Shown: positions 1 through 5,712 of the stretch, piece by piece
How positions within the stretch are numbered: position 1 is the stretch's first letter
How the letters are laid out: each line of letters begins with the position of its first letter
From: Paludibacter sp.
Lineage (GTDB): Bacteria; Bacteroidota; Bacteroidia; Bacteroidales; Paludibacteraceae
DNA: 6,834 nucleotides
Direction: 5' to 3'
NCBI GenBank assembly: GCA_031284665.1
Contig: JAITXR010000407.1
Span: 1 to 6,834, forward strand
Translations under genes and position numbers: made by a program
The notes under the pieces: generated by a model
Database searches by the model: none
Told to the model about the DNA's origin: nothing
The model's input: the letters and a program-made list of their open reading frames with translations, nothing else

Positions 1-1
1 G

Positions 2-403
2 GATGCTTTCTTTAAATTTATGGAACAAGATAGTTATTTGAGTTCACACAAAGGTCAGTATGCTGAATCTTATGCTGCTCGTCCGGGTTTAGTCCACAAA
101 CTTGACTTGCGTTTTGTTCAAGGTTACTCTTTTAATGCAGGTAAAACAAAAAATACAATTCAAGTTAGCCTCGATGTGTTGAATATAGGTAACTTAATCA
201 ATTCAAATTGGGGTGTAAATAAAAATATGGCAGCAAGCAATTACGGGAAAATTTTGAAATATGATGGTAAAGATGCTAACAATGTTCCAAGTTTTTCAAC
301 AATAAAAGTTAGTGGTGAGTATCCAACCGAAACATATTCTCCATATATAAACAATTCTCAATGCTGGAGCCTGCAAATAGGAGTTCGTTATATTTTCAAC
401 TAA
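2..403 (+). CDS. TonB-dependent outer-membrane receptor, C-terminal fragment (Oar-like family)
   Basis: The reading frame is open from the first bases of the window (residues DAFFKF precede the first Met at position 20), so this is the 3' end of a longer gene; 133 codons are visible before TAA at 401-403. The fragment alternates aromatic and hydrophobic residues in short beta strands typical of the last strands of a 22-strand barrel. It contains a SLDVLNIGNLINSNWG segment, resembling the 'NxxN' strand region near the end of TonB-dependent receptors, and ends in LQIGVRYIFN, a beta-signal-like last strand. Family knowledge: such receptors import oligosaccharides, siderophores or other large nutrients across the outer membrane using TonB energy; Oar-like members carry an N-terminal carboxypeptidase-regulatory-like domain, which would lie outside the window. 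Substrate cannot be inferred. Transcription very likely ends at the terminator at 456-499. Confidence 0.8.
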   Translation, partial: DAFFKFMEQDSYLSSHKGQYAESYAARPGLVHKLDLRFVQGYSFNAGKTKNTIQVSLDVLNIGNLINSNWGVNKNMAASNYGKILKYDGKDANNVPSFSTIKVSGEYPTETYSPYINNSQCWSLQIGVRYIFN

Positions 404-412
404 TAAAAACAA

Positions 413-444
413 AACGAGTTAGGTTTTTTAAGACCTAATACGTT
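413..444. repeat. Imperfect 32-nt palindrome just after the receptor stop codon
   Basis: AACG (413-416) pairs with CGTT (441-444), and TTAGGT (419-424) pairs perfectly with ACCTAA (433-438); between them lie one A/A mismatch and one G-U wobble, and the loop is 425-432. It lies 9 bases after the receptor stop codon. Its arms resemble those of the palindrome at 4741-4771, sharing AACG, GGTTTT or GTTTT, ACCT and ACGTT, so it looks like a degenerate copy of the same dispersed element. It may also stabilise the 3' end of the receptor mRNA. Confidence 0.55.
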
Positions 445-455
445 TACAAAATTTT

Positions 456-499
456 CCCGCCCAACGAAAAAAACTATTCGTTGGGCGGGTTGTTTTTTT
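456..499 (+). terminator. Strong rho-independent terminator
   Basis: A perfect 13-bp, GC-rich stem (456-468 with 477-489; arms CCCGCCCAACGAA and TTCGTTGGGCGGG) closes an 8-base loop and is followed at once by a T-rich run, TTGTTTTTTT (490-499). This is the textbook form of an intrinsic terminator on the plus strand. It lies about 50 bases after the receptor stop codon and separates that gene from the 588-728 ORF and metH. Confidence 0.93.
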
Positions 500-520
500 G
501 AAATAAAAAGTGTATATTTG
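490..520 (+). promoter_or_regulatory. Bacteroidetes-type promoter (TTG / TATATTTG)
   Basis: TATATTTG at 513-520, followed by CAG, fits the Bacteroidetes -7 consensus TAnnTTTG exactly. A TTG at 490-492 lies 20 bases upstream, an acceptable -33 spacing. Transcription would be expected to start a few bases after 520, giving a leader of roughly 60 bases to the ATG at 588. The -33 part lies in the T-tract of the preceding terminator, so the two elements are packed together. No terminator is seen between here and 873, so the transcript may continue into metH. The match is by motif only. Confidence 0.65.
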
Positions 521-587
521 CAGAAAAAATAAATTTTATTTGTAGAGAAACAATAGCAATTATTAATACCGAAATTCTATAGAACGT

Positions 588-728
588 ATGCTTATTAACC
601 AATTGAACAAATATCCTGAAATTGTGCGTTTTATTGAGCCAAAACCCAAAAGTAAAACATATTCGGTAAAAGATGCATTTTCAGATTTGCGTGTAAAAAT
701 TAATGAACATTATGCGGACTTAACTTGA
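588..728 (+). CDS. Hypothetical 46-aa protein, possibly a gene remnant
   Basis: ATG at 588-590 opens a 46-codon frame ending in TGA at 726-728. I do not recognise the family. The product starts MLINQLNKYPEIVRFIEPK and ends in KINEHYADLT. It is hydrophilic, rich in Lys, has no signal peptide or membrane segment, and looks mainly helical after residue 27, with charged residues mixed with Phe, Leu, Val and Ile. The composition is protein-like rather than random, and it lies about 67 bases downstream of a good promoter. It could be a real small protein, for example one half of a small two-gene module with its partner missing, or the N-terminal remnant of a longer decayed gene. No open frame of note follows it before metH. 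There is no Shine-Dalgarno sequence, which is normal for this phylum. Confidence 0.45.
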   Translation: MLINQLNKYPEIVRFIEPKPKSKTYSVKDAFSDLRVKINEHYADLT

Positions 729-796
729 TAAGTAATAAGAATAAAATAATGTTACATTACATATTTTGTAAATGATTGAAAGATTGTATCTTGTGC

Positions 797-822
797 CATT
801 TTACATTTTACATTTTACATTA
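797..822. repeat. Heptamer tandem repeat upstream of metH
   Basis: Three perfect copies of CATTTTA (797-803, 804-810, 811-817) are followed by a partial copy CATTA (818-822). Read on the minus strand the unit is AATGTAA, which resembles the AATGRTW heptamers on the far side of metH (4557-4591). A single AATGATT also occurs at 771-777. The block lies 50-76 bases before the chosen metH start. Confidence 0.7.
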
Positions 823-872
823 CTTACTTGCTACTCAATACTCATATTTCACAGTCTCACATCTTAATTATT

Positions 873-3800
873 ATGCGCAATTTATTAGAAAAACAAATAC
901 TTGTACTCGATGGCGCGATGGGTACAATGATTCAACAATATAATTTCGCCGAAAGTGATTTTCGCGCTTTGCAGTTTGCCGATTGGGATGTTGAACTAAA
1001 AGGCAATAACGATATTTTGGTACTCACTCAACCTCAGGCAATTAGCGATATTCACAAAGCATATTTACAGGCAGGCGCAGATATTATCGAAACCAATACT
1101 TTGAACGCCAATGCAGTATCGCTTGCCGACTACAAAGCCGAAAAATTTGCATACCAAATCAACAAAGCAGCGGCAACATTAGCACGCAAGGCAGCAGATG
1201 AATTTTCCACAGCGCAAAAACCACGTTTTGTTGCCGGCTCTATCGGACCGACAAATAAATCGCTTTCCATTTCGCCCGATGTTTCAAATCCGGGTTATCG
1301 CAATCTTACTTTCGACACTTTGTACGATGCTTATTTTGAACAAGTTAAAGGCTTGGTTGATGGCGGCGTTGATATTCTGTTGGTCGAAACAATTTTTGAT
1401 ACACTCAATGCGAAAGCCGCCACAGTTGCAATTCAGGATTACTGTTCGCAAAATTCACTGTCCATTCCCGTGATGCTTTCGCTCGCCATTAGCGATTCGA
1501 GTGGGCGGTCGCTTACAGGGCAAACTTTGGATGCTTTTTATACAACATTTTCGCATCTTAACTTATTGTCAATCGGGTTAAATTGTGGTTTTGGCGCAAG
1601 CGAAATGATGCCATACGTGGAGGAATTGGCGCGAATTTCAAAATTTAATATCTGCATTTATCCCAACGCCGGACTGCCCGACCAGTTTGGAAATTACTCA
1701 ATGTCGCCCGTCGAAATGGCTGACAAAGTGGAGCAAATGTTGAAATTTTCGTGGATAAATATAGTTGGCGGTTGCTGTGGCAGCACTCCCGAACATATTA
1801 AAGCGATTGCCGAACGAGTAAAAAAATATCCTCCGCGACGATTGATTGAGCAGGATATTTTGACTGCATTTAGTGGTTTGGAAACTGTAAAACTTACGCC
1901 ATTCAGCAATTTTGTTAACATCGGCGAACGTACAAATGTGGCAGGCTCAAAGAAATTTGCCCGTCTGATAAAAGACCGTCAATACGAGGAAGCATTGTCG
2001 GTAGCACGGCAGCAAATAGACGACGGAGCGCAGATAATAGATATTTGTATGGACGATGCAATGATTGATTCGGAGCAGGCAATGACCGATTTTTTGAATA
2101 TGCTTGCCGGAGACCCAAATATTGCAAAAGTGCCGGTAATGATTGACTCGTCGAAATGGGACGTAATTTGCGCCGGATTGAAATGCGCGCAAGGTAAATC
2201 AATAGTAAATTCGATAAATCTAAAAGAAGGCGAAAGCGAATTTCTGGCGCGAGCACAATATATTAACAAATTTGGCGCAGCGGCAGTCGTAATGCTTTTT
2301 GACGAAAACGGACAAGCCGACACTTACGACCGCAAAATAGCCGTCGCCCGTCGCGCCTACGATTTGCTGACTCAAAAAATTAATTTCCCACCGCAAAATA
2401 TTATTATCGACCCAAATATTCTTGCAATTTCAACCGGAATGGAAGAACATAACGGCTATGCGCTTGATTTTATTAATTGCTGCAAATGGATAAAACAAAA
2501 TTTGCCATACGTTAAAATTAGTGGCGGAGTAAGCAATTTGTCGTTTGCGTATCGTGGAAACGATAAAATTCGCGAGGCAATTCATTCCGTTTTTTTGTAT
2601 CACGCTATTGCGGCGGGGATGGATATGGGAATTGTGAATGCCGGTATGTTGCAGGTTTATAGCGAGATAGAGCCTGAATTTCTGACTTTGGTCGAAAACG
2701 TGGTGCTTAATAAACACAATTCTGCCACTGAACAACTGCTCGAATACAGCCAAAAATTTTTGCAATCGGGCAACGAAAAATCACCCGAAACCACCGAAAT
2801 TATCGACAATCGCTCGGCTGACGAACAACTTAAATACGCTTTGATAAAAGGAATTAGCGATAATATTGAAATCGTTTTAGATAAACTTTTGTTGCAATAT
2901 TCGTCGCCAATACAAATTATTGAGCAGCCGCTGATGCAGGCGATGAACACTGTTGGCGACCTTTTTAGCGAAGGAAAAATGTTTTTGCCGCAAGTGATAA
3001 AAAGTGCGCGGGTGATGAAAAAAGCCGTGTCGTATCTTGAGCCGCTGATTGAACAAGAAAAATTGTCGAAACCGGAAAATCAAAGCACAAAAAAAATTCT
3101 GCTTGCCACCGTCAAAGGCGATGTGCACGATATTGGCAAAAATATAGTAGGCATTGTGCTGTCGTGTAGCGGCTGTACGGTAATTGATTTAGGAGTAATG
3201 GTGCCAATAAAAAAAATTATCGACAGCGCCATAGCCGAAAATGTTGATGTAATCGGGCTTTGCGGACTGATAACTCCTTCGCTCGACGAAATGGCGCGAA
3301 CTATTGATGAAATAAAAAACAGTAATCTCACAATCCCAATTATAATTGGCGGTGCGGCTACCGGCAAACTGCATACCGCTGTGGCACTTGCGCCGCGATA
3401 CGACAATGGCGTGGTGTACGTAAAAGATGCGTCGCGCAGCGTGGATGTAGTAAAAAACTTGCTGACGCCCGAACTTAAAACCAATTATCTCGCAAAAATA
3501 AACGTTGAATATAAAAAGTTAAGTGAAAAATATCAAGAAGAGCAAAAATCAAAAAACCGATTAAGCATCGAACAGGCGCGAAACAATAAGTTGAAAATTG
3601 ATTGGAGTAAAGAACAAATTTTTGCCGCTAAAACGTTAGGAATTAATGCGTTTGAAGATATTGCTTTACAAGAATTAATTCCGCTGATTAATTGGAAAGA
3701 ATTGTATCACGCTTTCGGAATTAGCACAAATGCGGAAGAACAGGAAAAAATTAAAGCCGAAAGCGTAAATTTATTAGACAAAATTATTGCACAAAACCTA

Positions 3801-4367
3801 ATTCACGCACAAGCAGTTATTGGTATTTTTGCTGCAAATTCTGATAACGAAGAAATTATTTTGTACGACAATGCGGAGCGCAAAAAAGAAATTTGTCGTT
3901 TGCACACGCAGCGCGCCACAACAGTGAAACCCGCAGGCGAAAACAATTTGTCGCTTGCCGATTTTATTGCACCAGTCAGCAGTGGATTATGCGATTTTAT
4001 CGGCTGTTTTGTGGCAACGGCAGGCACTGCTGCCAATGCACTTGCCGAGAATTACAAACGCATTGGCGACGATTATAATTACATTCTGCTCCAAGCACTT
4101 AACGACAGAATAGCGGAGGCAACATCGGAATATTTGCACGCAAAAATCCGCAAGCAATTTTGGGGCTTTCAGCACAAAGGCATCCGTCCGGCGGTGGGCT
4201 ATCCCGTATATCCCGACCATAGCGAAAAACGTAAGATATTCGATTTGCTCAATGCCGAAACACATACAGACGTTACACTTACCGAAACTTTTGCAATGCA
4301 GCCCGCAGCCTCAGTTTGTGGATTGTATTTTGCCAACAAAAATGCAAAATACTTTGATGCGAAATAA
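873..4367 (+). CDS. metH: Cobalamin-dependent methionine synthase (5-methyltetrahydrofolate-homocysteine methyltransferase)
   Basis: This cytoplasmic enzyme moves a methyl group from 5-methyl-tetrahydrofolate to homocysteine through methylcobalamin. All four modules are present in 1164 residues (E. coli about 1227). The homocysteine domain (about 1-315) has LDGAMGT and zinc ligands C238, C301 and C302 in GLNC and GGCCGS. The pterin domain (about 343-600) starts at NFVNIGERTN. The cobalamin cap (about 640-735) contains MFLPQVIKSA, and the Rossmann domain (about 738-880) contains D750-V-H752-D-I-G with S803, matching the E. coli His759/Asp757/Ser810 triad. The reactivation domain (about 890-1164) has E1082, R1105 and Y1110 in RPAVGYP. 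Oddities are Cys797 where E. coli has Ser804, Asn940 where E. coli has Asp946, and two loops shortened by about 9 and 14 residues. The ATG at 873 was chosen because the protein then begins MRNLLEKQILVLDGAMG like its relatives; an in-frame TTG at 828 would add 15 residues of unlikely sequence. No riboswitch is recognisable upstream. Confidence 0.97.
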   Translation: MRNLLEKQILVLDGAMGTMIQQYNFAESDFRALQFADWDVELKGNNDILVLTQPQAISDIHKAYLQAGADIIETNTLNANAVSLADYKAEKFAYQINKAAATLARKAADEFSTAQKPRFVAGSIGPTNKSLSISPDVSNPGYRNLTFDTLYDAYFEQVKGLVDGGVDILLVETIFDTLNAKAATVAIQDYCSQNSLSIPVMLSLAISDSSGRSLTGQTLDAFYTTFSHLNLLSIGLNCGFGASEMMPYVEELARISKFNICIYPNAGLPDQFGNYSMSPVEMADKVEQMLKFSWINIVGGCCGSTPEHIKAIAERVKKYPPRRLIEQDILTAFSGLETVKLTPFSNFVNIGERTNVAGSKKFARLIKDRQYEEALSVARQQIDDGAQIIDICMDDAMIDSEQAMTDFLNMLAGDPNIAKVPVMIDSSKWDVICAGLKCAQGKSIVNSINLKEGESEFLARAQYINKFGAAAVVMLFDENGQADTYDRKIAVARRAYDLLTQKINFPPQNIIIDPNILAISTGMEEHNGYALDFINCCKWIKQNLPYVKISGGVSNLSFAYRGNDKIREAIHSVFLYHAIAAGMDMGIVNAGMLQVYSEIEPEFLTLVENVVLNKHNSATEQLLEYSQKFLQSGNEKSPETTEIIDNRSADEQLKYALIKGISDNIEIVLDKLLLQYSSPIQIIEQPLMQAMNTVGDLFSEGKMFLPQVIKSARVMKKAVSYLEPLIEQEKLSKPENQSTKKILLATVKGDVHDIGKNIVGIVLSCSGCTVIDLGVMVPIKKIIDSAIAENVDVIGLCGLITPSLDEMARTIDEIKNSNLTIPIIIGGAATGKLHTAVALAPRYDNGVVYVKDASRSVDVVKNLLTPELKTNYLAKINVEYKKLSEKYQEEQKSKNRLSIEQARNNKLKIDWSKEQIFAAKTLGINAFEDIALQELIPLINWKELYHAFGISTNAEEQEKIKAESVNLLDKIIAQNLIHAQAVIGIFAANSDNEEIILYDNAERKKEICRLHTQRATTVKPAGENNLSLADFIAPVSSGLCDFIGCFVATAGTAANALAENYKRIGDDYNYILLQALNDRIAEATSEYLHAKIRKQFWGFQHKGIRPAVGYPVYPDHSEKRKIFDLLNAETHTDVTLTETFAMQPAASVCGLYFANKNAKYFDAK

Positions 4368-4408
4368 TGACGGAACACATAGCCGCCAATACACTACACA
4401 GCAAACCA

Positions 4409-4432
4409 TAACAGATGGTGTAAACCCTGTTA
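4409..4432 (+). terminator. Weak hairpin after metH, possible terminator
   Basis: TAACAG (4409-4414) pairs with CTGTTA (4427-4432), and inside it GGT (4417-4419) pairs with ACC (4424-4426) around a GTAA tetraloop, with a 2-base bulge (4415-4416). It lies about 42 bases after the metH stop codon. It is followed by GAGTTAGTTTTGC, which is only moderately T-rich, so termination would be weak. The right arm (ACCCTGTTA) resembles that of the 4741-4771 palindrome (ACCTGTTA). Confidence 0.35.
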
Positions 4433-4459
4433 GAGTTAGTTTTGCACATTTATCTGAAT

Positions 4460-4495
4460 CAGGATTTACAGGATTAGAAGATTAACAAGATAAGA
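4460..4495. repeat. Imperfect 9-base-period repeat (CAGGATTNN)
   Basis: Four consecutive nonamers share the GATT/GATA core: CAGGATTTA (4460-4468), CAGGATTAG (4469-4477), AAGATTAAC (4478-4486) and AAGATAAGA (4487-4495). From memory, similar 'AATCCTGTAAATCC' type sequences, read on the other strand, are scattered between genes in Bacteroidetes and Chlorobi genomes. A short frame reading ESGFTGLED crosses the block and is likely an artefact of it. Confidence 0.6.
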
Positions 4496-4518
4496 TGTGG
4501 GATACAGTAACCTTCGCC

Positions 4519-4555
4519 CATCATTGCGAGGGTATTCCCTGAAGCAATCCAGAAA
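4519..4555. repeat. REP-like palindromic element (CATTGCGAGG...GAAGCAATCC)
   Basis: ATTGC (4523-4527) pairs with GCAAT (4544-4548), and AGGG (4529-4532) pairs with CCCT (4537-4540) around a TATT loop, with an asymmetric internal loop (one base against three). The outer sequence TCATTGCGAGG...GAAGCAATCCAG matches a palindromic repeat type that I recall from intergenic DNA of many unrelated bacteria. The match is by pattern only and the family name is not assigned. Confidence 0.6.
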
Positions 4556-4556
4556 C

Positions 4557-4591
4557 AATGATTAATGGTAAATGATAAATGGTTAATGAAG
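4557..4591. repeat. Heptamer tandem repeat AATGRTW
   Basis: Five consecutive 7-base units: AATGATT (4557-4563), AATGGTA (4564-4570), AATGATA (4571-4577), AATGGTT (4578-4584) and AATGAAG (4585-4591). The invariant AATG keeps an exact 7-base spacing while the last three bases vary. Two more units, AATGATA and AATGATT, occur at 4715-4728, and a related block in the opposite orientation lies upstream of metH (797-822). Confidence 0.75.
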
Positions 4592-4621
4592 AACGGGCTG
4601 CATAAGTTCAATCCGTTTCTT

Positions 4622-4653
4622 AATCATAGTAATCATTTAATCTTATTAAAATC
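4622..4653. repeat. AATC-rich repeat, period 8-9 bases
   Basis: AATC recurs at 4622, 4631 and 4639, with AAATC at 4649-4653 (AATCATAGT, AATCATTT, AATCTTATT, then AAAATCAAAG). The spacing is 9, 8 and about 11 bases, so this is a looser repeat than the heptamer block. It fits with the neighbouring short-period repeats but is the weakest of them. Confidence 0.4.
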
Positions 4654-4662
4654 AAAGTTCAG

Positions 4663-4712
4663 ACAAAAAGGCAAAGACATTTTTTGAACACGAAGGCAAG
4701 AAGACACAAAAA
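4663..4712. repeat. AAGGCAA/AGACA repeat with octamer substructure
   Basis: A segment at 4663-4679 (ACAAAAAGGCAAAGACA) is repeated in a slightly longer form at 4688-4706 (ACACGAAGGCAAGAAGACA), separated by TTTTTTGA. The second copy also reads as three 8-base units: CACGAAGG (4689-4696), CAAGAAGA (4697-4704) and CACAAAAA (4705-4712). From memory, CACGAAGG-type octamers are common between genes in Bacteroidetes. Confidence 0.5.
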
Positions 4713-4714
4713 AT

Positions 4715-4728
4715 AATGATAAATGATT
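4715..4728. repeat. Short second block of the AATGATW heptamer
   Basis: AATGATA (4715-4721) and AATGATT (4722-4728) are identical to units 3 and 1 of the block at 4557-4591, about 130 bases away. It ends 12 bases before the palindrome at 4741. Confidence 0.55.
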
Positions 4729-4740
4729 AACTGACCTCTA

Positions 4741-4771
4741 AACGTAACACGTTTTGAAAACCTGTTACGTT
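4741..4771 (+). terminator. Palindrome over the queG stop codon; terminator-like on the plus strand
   Basis: AACGTAACA (4741-4749) pairs perfectly with TGTTACGTT (4763-4771). After one C/C mismatch, GTTT (4751-4754) pairs with AAAC (4758-4761), closing a TGA loop. The 3' arm contains the queG stop codon (4765-4767 on the minus strand). On the plus strand the stem is followed by TTAATTTGTTTTAATTT, so it looks like a terminator that stops metH-side transcripts from running antisense into queG. On the minus strand there is no T-run after it. It resembles the palindromes at 413-444 and 4409-4432, so it may equally be a dispersed repeat that has been recruited as a gene end. Confidence 0.55.
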
Positions 4772-5712
4772 TTAATTTGTTTTAATTTAGAATCTACCAC
4801 TAATTGAATATTTTCTTTCAATTTACTAAAACCTAAACGCGATAATGCTGATTTTGCAAATATGTTATTATACTGCTTTTCAGTTAGATTTTCCCAACTT
4901 TTCACATTCCAATCCGCTAATTCGCTGTTTGCTGCCAATTCAGGATGATTGTGAGTTTTTGCCCATTTTTTATTCCAAGGACAAACTTTTGCGCAAATAT
5001 CGCATCCCGCTATATATGAATTGAGCAATGTCTGCATATCACTGTCGATTGTTCCTTTTTTTTCAATATTTTGATACGAAATACATCTGCGAGCATCAAA
5101 ACCGCTATCGCTAAATGCTTTTGTAGGGCAGGCATCAATACATTTACGGCAACGTCCGCAAGCATTTCTCACAGGAGTATCGTATGTGGTTTCCGCGTTT
5201 AAGAGCAAAATTCCGACGAAACAATAACTTCCCAATTCGCTGGCAATCAACTGTTTATTTCGCCCTATCCAGCCAAGTCCGGCACGCTCAGCCCAACGCC
5301 GTTCTAAAACCGGAGCCGAATCAACAAAAATATGCTGACAATCGGGATTAACAATTTGTTTTCCGTATTTTTCTATAACTGCGGTTTCGAGTTCGGATAA
5401 TTTTTGCTTAATTACTGTGTGATAATCCACAGCAGGACAAGCATATAGCGCAAGTTTTGGGGAGTTTGTCGGAAATTCAATTTGTGTAAAATAATTCATT
5501 AGCACCACCACCACCGATTTACACCCCGGCACCAGCACTTGCGGGTTGTAGCGTTTCTCGGCATTGCGTTCAAGATAGTGCATTTCGCCCTGCTTCCCTT
5601 CGGCGAGCCATCGTTGAAAAAACGCCGCATCCTCGCTCAAATAATCTGCCTGCGCTATTTTGCAGGCATCGAAACCAATATTTTTGGCTGCCTGTTTTAT
5701 ATAGCGATGCAT
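4765..5712 (-). CDS. queG: Epoxyqueuosine reductase
   Basis: QueG carries out the last step of queuosine synthesis, reducing epoxyqueuosine to queuosine in the wobble position of tRNAs for Asp, Asn, His and Tyr. It uses cobalamin and two [4Fe-4S] clusters in the cytoplasm. The 315-residue product shows the N-terminal cobalamin-binding part, VDSAPVLERRWAERAGLGWIG (residues 130-150) with the probable catalytic Asp131, and the ferredoxin-like part with all eight expected cysteines: C185, C188, C191, C195 (CGRCRKCIDACP), C210 (RRCISY), C237, C240 and C244 (CDICAKVCPWN). E. coli QueG is about 379 residues with a C-terminal HEAT-like extension, which is absent here; short forms are common in the phylum. 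The start at 5712 lies in TAATG, overlapping the stop of the upstream lipoprotein gene by one base, which suggests translational coupling. The last codons lie inside the palindrome at 4741-4771. Confidence 0.96.
   Translation of the reverse strand: MHRYIKQAAKNIGFDACKIAQADYLSEDAAFFQRWLAEGKQGEMHYLERNAEKRYNPQVLVPGCKSVVVVLMNYFTQIEFPTNSPKLALYACPAVDYHTVIKQKLSELETAVIEKYGKQIVNPDCQHIFVDSAPVLERRWAERAGLGWIGRNKQLIASELGSYCFVGILLLNAETTYDTPVRNACGRCRKCIDACPTKAFSDSGFDARRCISYQNIEKKGTIDSDMQTLLNSYIAGCDICAKVCPWNKKWAKTHNHPELAANSELADWNVKSWENLTEKQYNNIFAKSALSRLGFSKLKENIQLVVDSKLKQIKT

Larger units (their letters stand above)
4368..4764. other. Convergent intergenic region filled with repeats, no convincing gene
   Basis: This stretch separates the 3' ends of metH and queG. 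Short frames exist, including one overlapping the metH end and closing at 4485, but they run through repeat DNA and have no recognisable domains. What it holds is a hairpin (4409-4432), a 9-base-period block (4460-4495), a REP-like palindrome (4519-4555), a heptamer block (4557-4591), an AATC-rich block (4622-4653), AAGGCAA/AGACA repeats (4663-4712), a second short heptamer block (4715-4728), and the palindrome starting at 4741. Convergent gene ends are a usual place for such elements to accumulate. Confidence 0.8.

Noticed and set aside
765..794. Second promoter for metH (TTTG at 765-768, TATCTTGT at 787-794, spacing 18)
   Set aside because: The downstream element mismatches TAnnTTTG at its last two positions; too weak to call, though a promoter close to metH remains possible.
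828..872. N-terminal extension of MetH from a TTG start, adding 15 residues
   Set aside because: The extra residues look like translated intergenic sequence, the TTG abuts a tandem repeat, and the ATG at 873 gives the N-terminus expected for the family.
729..872. Cobalamin or SAM riboswitch in front of metH
   Set aside because: The stretch is AT-rich low-complexity DNA with no conserved B12-box or SAM aptamer core that I can recognise, and is too short for a full cobalamin riboswitch.
1915..3484. Several minus-strand frames of 80-134 codons opposite metH
   Set aside because: They mirror an unmistakable metH frame with all its motifs, and their products show no recognisable domain; they are shadows.
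4252..4485. A 77-codon frame overlapping the metH 3' end
   Set aside because: It is out of frame with metH, its first part is a shadow of the metH coding sequence and its end runs through the 9-base repeat; no domain is visible.
4589..4621. Possible hairpin AAGAACGG / CCGTTTCTT
   Set aside because: It needs a one-base bulge and a 16-base loop and has no T-run after it; it is within chance expectation.
4460..4730. CRISPR array
   Set aside because: The units are 7-9 bases, imperfect and without spacers, which does not fit CRISPR repeats.
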